Shown: in pieces, positions 17,288-18,992 of the stretch
Layout: each line of letters begins with the position of its first letter
Numbering within the stretch: the first letter of the stretch is position 1
Assembly (NCBI GenBank): GCA_943704415.1
Contig: CALSCO010001816.1
Coordinates: 1-18,992 of the forward strand
Source: Parvularia atlantis
Taxonomy: Eukaryota > Opisthokonta > Rotosphaerida
DNA length: 18,992 nucleotides
Direction of reading: 5' to 3'
Translations under genes and position numbers: made by a program
Notes under the pieces: model-generated
The model's database searches: none
Seen by the model: only the letters and a program-made list of their open reading frames with translations
What the model was told of the DNA's origin: nothing

Positions 17288-18709
17288 ATGGGCGACGTCG
17301 TCAACGGCGACGCGGGCACGGGCGAGCGCACGTTTGTGCAGAGCGACGGGGCGACGCGCAAGGTGCAGCTGGGGCAGTTCGAGCTGATGGAGACGCTCGG
17401 TGCGCGCGGCGTGGCGTGGCGCGGCGCGCTCGCGAGCACGGGCTGAGCACGCCGCGCCCGAAAGGCACGGGCACGTTCGGGCGGGTCTTCCTGGCCAAGG
17501 AGCGCGGCACGGCCGGGCCGTTCTTCGCCATGAAGGTGCTCAAGAAGGTGCAGGTGGTCAAGCTCAAGCAGGTCGAACACATCAACTCGGAGAAGGAAAT
17601 CCTCTCGCAGGTCAAGTGCCCGTTCATTGTCAACCTGTGCGCCGTCTCGCTCTGTCCGCGCGCGCGTCCGCTGAGAGCGTCGCGCGCAGCTTCTGCACGT
17701 TCCAGGACGAAATCAACCTGTACATGCTGCTCGAGTACGTTATCGGCGGTGAGGTGTTTTCGCACCTGCGCAAGGCCGGGCGGTTCTCGAACGACACGAC
17801 GCTGTTCTACGCGGCCGAAATCGTGCTCGCAGTAGAGTACCTGCACGCGTGCGTTCGCCCGCGGTGCGGTGCATCGCGCATGACGCGCCACGTATGCGCG
17901 CGCGTGTGCGCAGACGAGACATCATCTACCGCGACCTCAAACCCGAGAACCTGCTGCTCGACCGGGACGGGCACATCAAGATCACCGACTTTGGCTTTGC
18001 CAAGAAGGTCGAGGACAGGTGCGCCGCGGCGAGGCGCGCGGCGGCCGCCGAACCGACACTGCGCAGGACATGGACCCTGTGCGGGACACCCGAGTACCTC
18101 GCGCCCGAGATCATCCAGAGCAAAGGCCACGGGAAAGCGGTCGACTGGTGGGCGCTCGGCATTCTCATCTTTGAGATGCTCGCCGGGTGCGCCGCCGAGC
18201 GCAACGGGCGACGCGCAGCTGACGCGCGCTGGCCAGGTATCCGCCGTTCTTCGACGACAACCCGTTCGGCATCTACGAGAAGATCCTCGCGGGCAAGATC
18301 CAGTTCCCGTCGCATTTTGACCTCAACGCGAAGGACCTGATCAAGAAGCTGCTCACGGCCGACCGCAGCAAGCGGCTCGGCAACCTCAAGGCGCGGCCCG
18401 ACATGCGCGCAGCGCTGGCCTGACGCTCGCACCTCGCGCACAGGCCGGTGCCGACGATGTGAAGAAGCACAAGTGGTTCAAGGGGATAGACTGGGATCTG
18501 CTCTACGCAAAACAGCTGGCCGTGCGCGCTCAAGTGCGCGCGCGTGCAGCGCCGCACGCTCATGCCGCACGCCCCCACAGGCGCCGATCGTGCCCGCCTG
18601 CGAGCACGAGGGCGACACGAGTAACTTTGAGAGCTACCCGGAGCCCGGCGACGAGGACGACCCCGCCGCGGCCGCCGACCCGTATAAGAACCTATTCCTG
18701 GGCTTCTAG
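17288..18709 (+). CDS. pkaC: cAMP-dependent protein kinase catalytic subunit
   Basis: Eight exons: 17288-17399, 17465-17636, 17690-17848, 17914-18018, 18067-18186, 18237-18390, 18444-18521 and 18581-18709, giving 342 aa (human about 351). It is a cytosolic/nuclear Ser/Thr kinase of the AGC group. All key parts are present: glycine loop GTGTFG (38-43), Lys61 in AMK, Glu80 in helix C, catalytic Asp155 in YRDLKPEN, Asp173 in DFG, activation-loop Thr186 in [14 protein letters not shown], and a C-tail with GDTSNFESY ending in the hydrophobic motif FLGF (F-x-x-F), as in PKA rather than PKG or Akt. Gly2 is present, but residue 6 is Asn, so myristoylation is doubtful. Intron 18391-18443 is GC-AG and forced by the frame; intron 17400-17464 uses an AAG acceptor. 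It presumably partners the PKA-R encoded 2.3 kb upstream. Confidence 0.98.
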
Positions 18710-18864
18710 AGACACCCAGCAAGCCGCGTCCCCTCTGTCCATCTCCTCTGCGTGCTCGCCTCTCCCCGTAGCTGTCCCGTCTGTGACCGGCACTCCCTCT
18801 TCCCGCGCACCATTTGATCGTGTCGACGAGCGCACACAGCGTAGATACGCTTCAATCGACAGCA

Positions 18865-18992
18865 ATGGCTGGTGTGGTTGGCAAGGCGAACGAGGCGCTC
18901 TCTCTCTCGGCCGATGCTTGCCGGCTGTCGCTCACAGCGTGCATGGCGCAAGCGTGCCCATTCTGCCTGGAGGCGCTCGGCGCGGACGCGGG
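18865..18992 (+). CDS. Possible 5' end of another gene (runs off the window)
   Basis: An ATG at 18865, two bases after a CAG, opens a frame that stays open for the remaining 42 codons to the window edge. The peptide begins MAGVVGKANEALSL and includes CPFCLEALG, one CxxC pair that could start a zinc-binding domain. No family can be assigned, and an open frame this short in GC-rich DNA is weak evidence. Confidence 0.35.
   Translation, partial: MAGVVGKANEALSLSADACRLSLTACMAQACPFCLEALGADA

Noticed and set aside
17288-18709. PKG or Akt instead of PKA catalytic subunit
   Set aside because: No cyclic-nucleotide or PH domain in the same protein, and the C-tail ends at FxxF as in PKA, without the extended Ser/Thr hydrophobic motif of Akt.

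Overview
This is a compact, very GC-rich nuclear segment from a eukaryote, most likely unicellular. Bacterial or archaeal origin is excluded by conserved eukaryotic genes (40S ribosomal protein S13, RNA polymerase II subunit RPB7, both protein kinase A subunits, an NTE/PNPLA6-type lysophospholipase), each broken by short introns. I modelled about 54 introns, almost all 47-71 nt (the exception is RPS13 intron 1, 230 nt). Most begin GTGCG, carry a CTGAC-like branch site and end CAG. Eight use a GC donor (GC-AG), seven of them required by the reading frame. The lineage is not resolved: the IRP1-type cytosolic aconitase end and an RI-like PKA dimerisation domain argue against a typical dikaryotic fungus, but I cannot name a taxon from sequence alone.

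Layout, left to right: the last 28 codons of an aconitase (+, 2-88); an inositol polyphosphate multikinase-like gene (+, 142-1140); a bZIP factor of ATF/CREB type (-, 1195-2570); a shared divergent promoter region of about 0.9 kb with a (CA)n tract, a palindromic CRE, a CCAAT box and repeated motifs; RPS13 (+, 3487-4370); a gene-poor 455 bp spacer; a seven-helix TMEM184/OST-alpha-like protein (-, 4826-6096); the NTE orthologue with three cyclic-nucleotide-binding-like domains and a patatin domain (+, 6133-10219); a glutamine-rich protein with a degenerate macro domain (-, 10387-12729); the PKA regulatory subunit (+, 13066-14943); a GNAT acetyltransferase (-, 15114-16076); RPB7 (-, 16128-17030); the PKA catalytic subunit (+, 17288-18709); and the possible 5' end of one more gene (+, from 18865).

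The theme is cAMP signalling. PKA-R and PKA-C lie 2.3 kb apart on one strand, with intact cAMP cassettes and an intact kinase core. NTE, whose Drosophila orthologue binds a PKA catalytic subunit, an ATF/CREB-like bZIP and two perfect TGACGTCA elements lie in the same 18 kb. The genes are packed tightly: 36 bp between two divergent start codons and about 50 bp between tandem genes. A CAG lies just upstream of nearly every start codon, which could reflect 5'UTR introns or spliced-leader trans-splicing.
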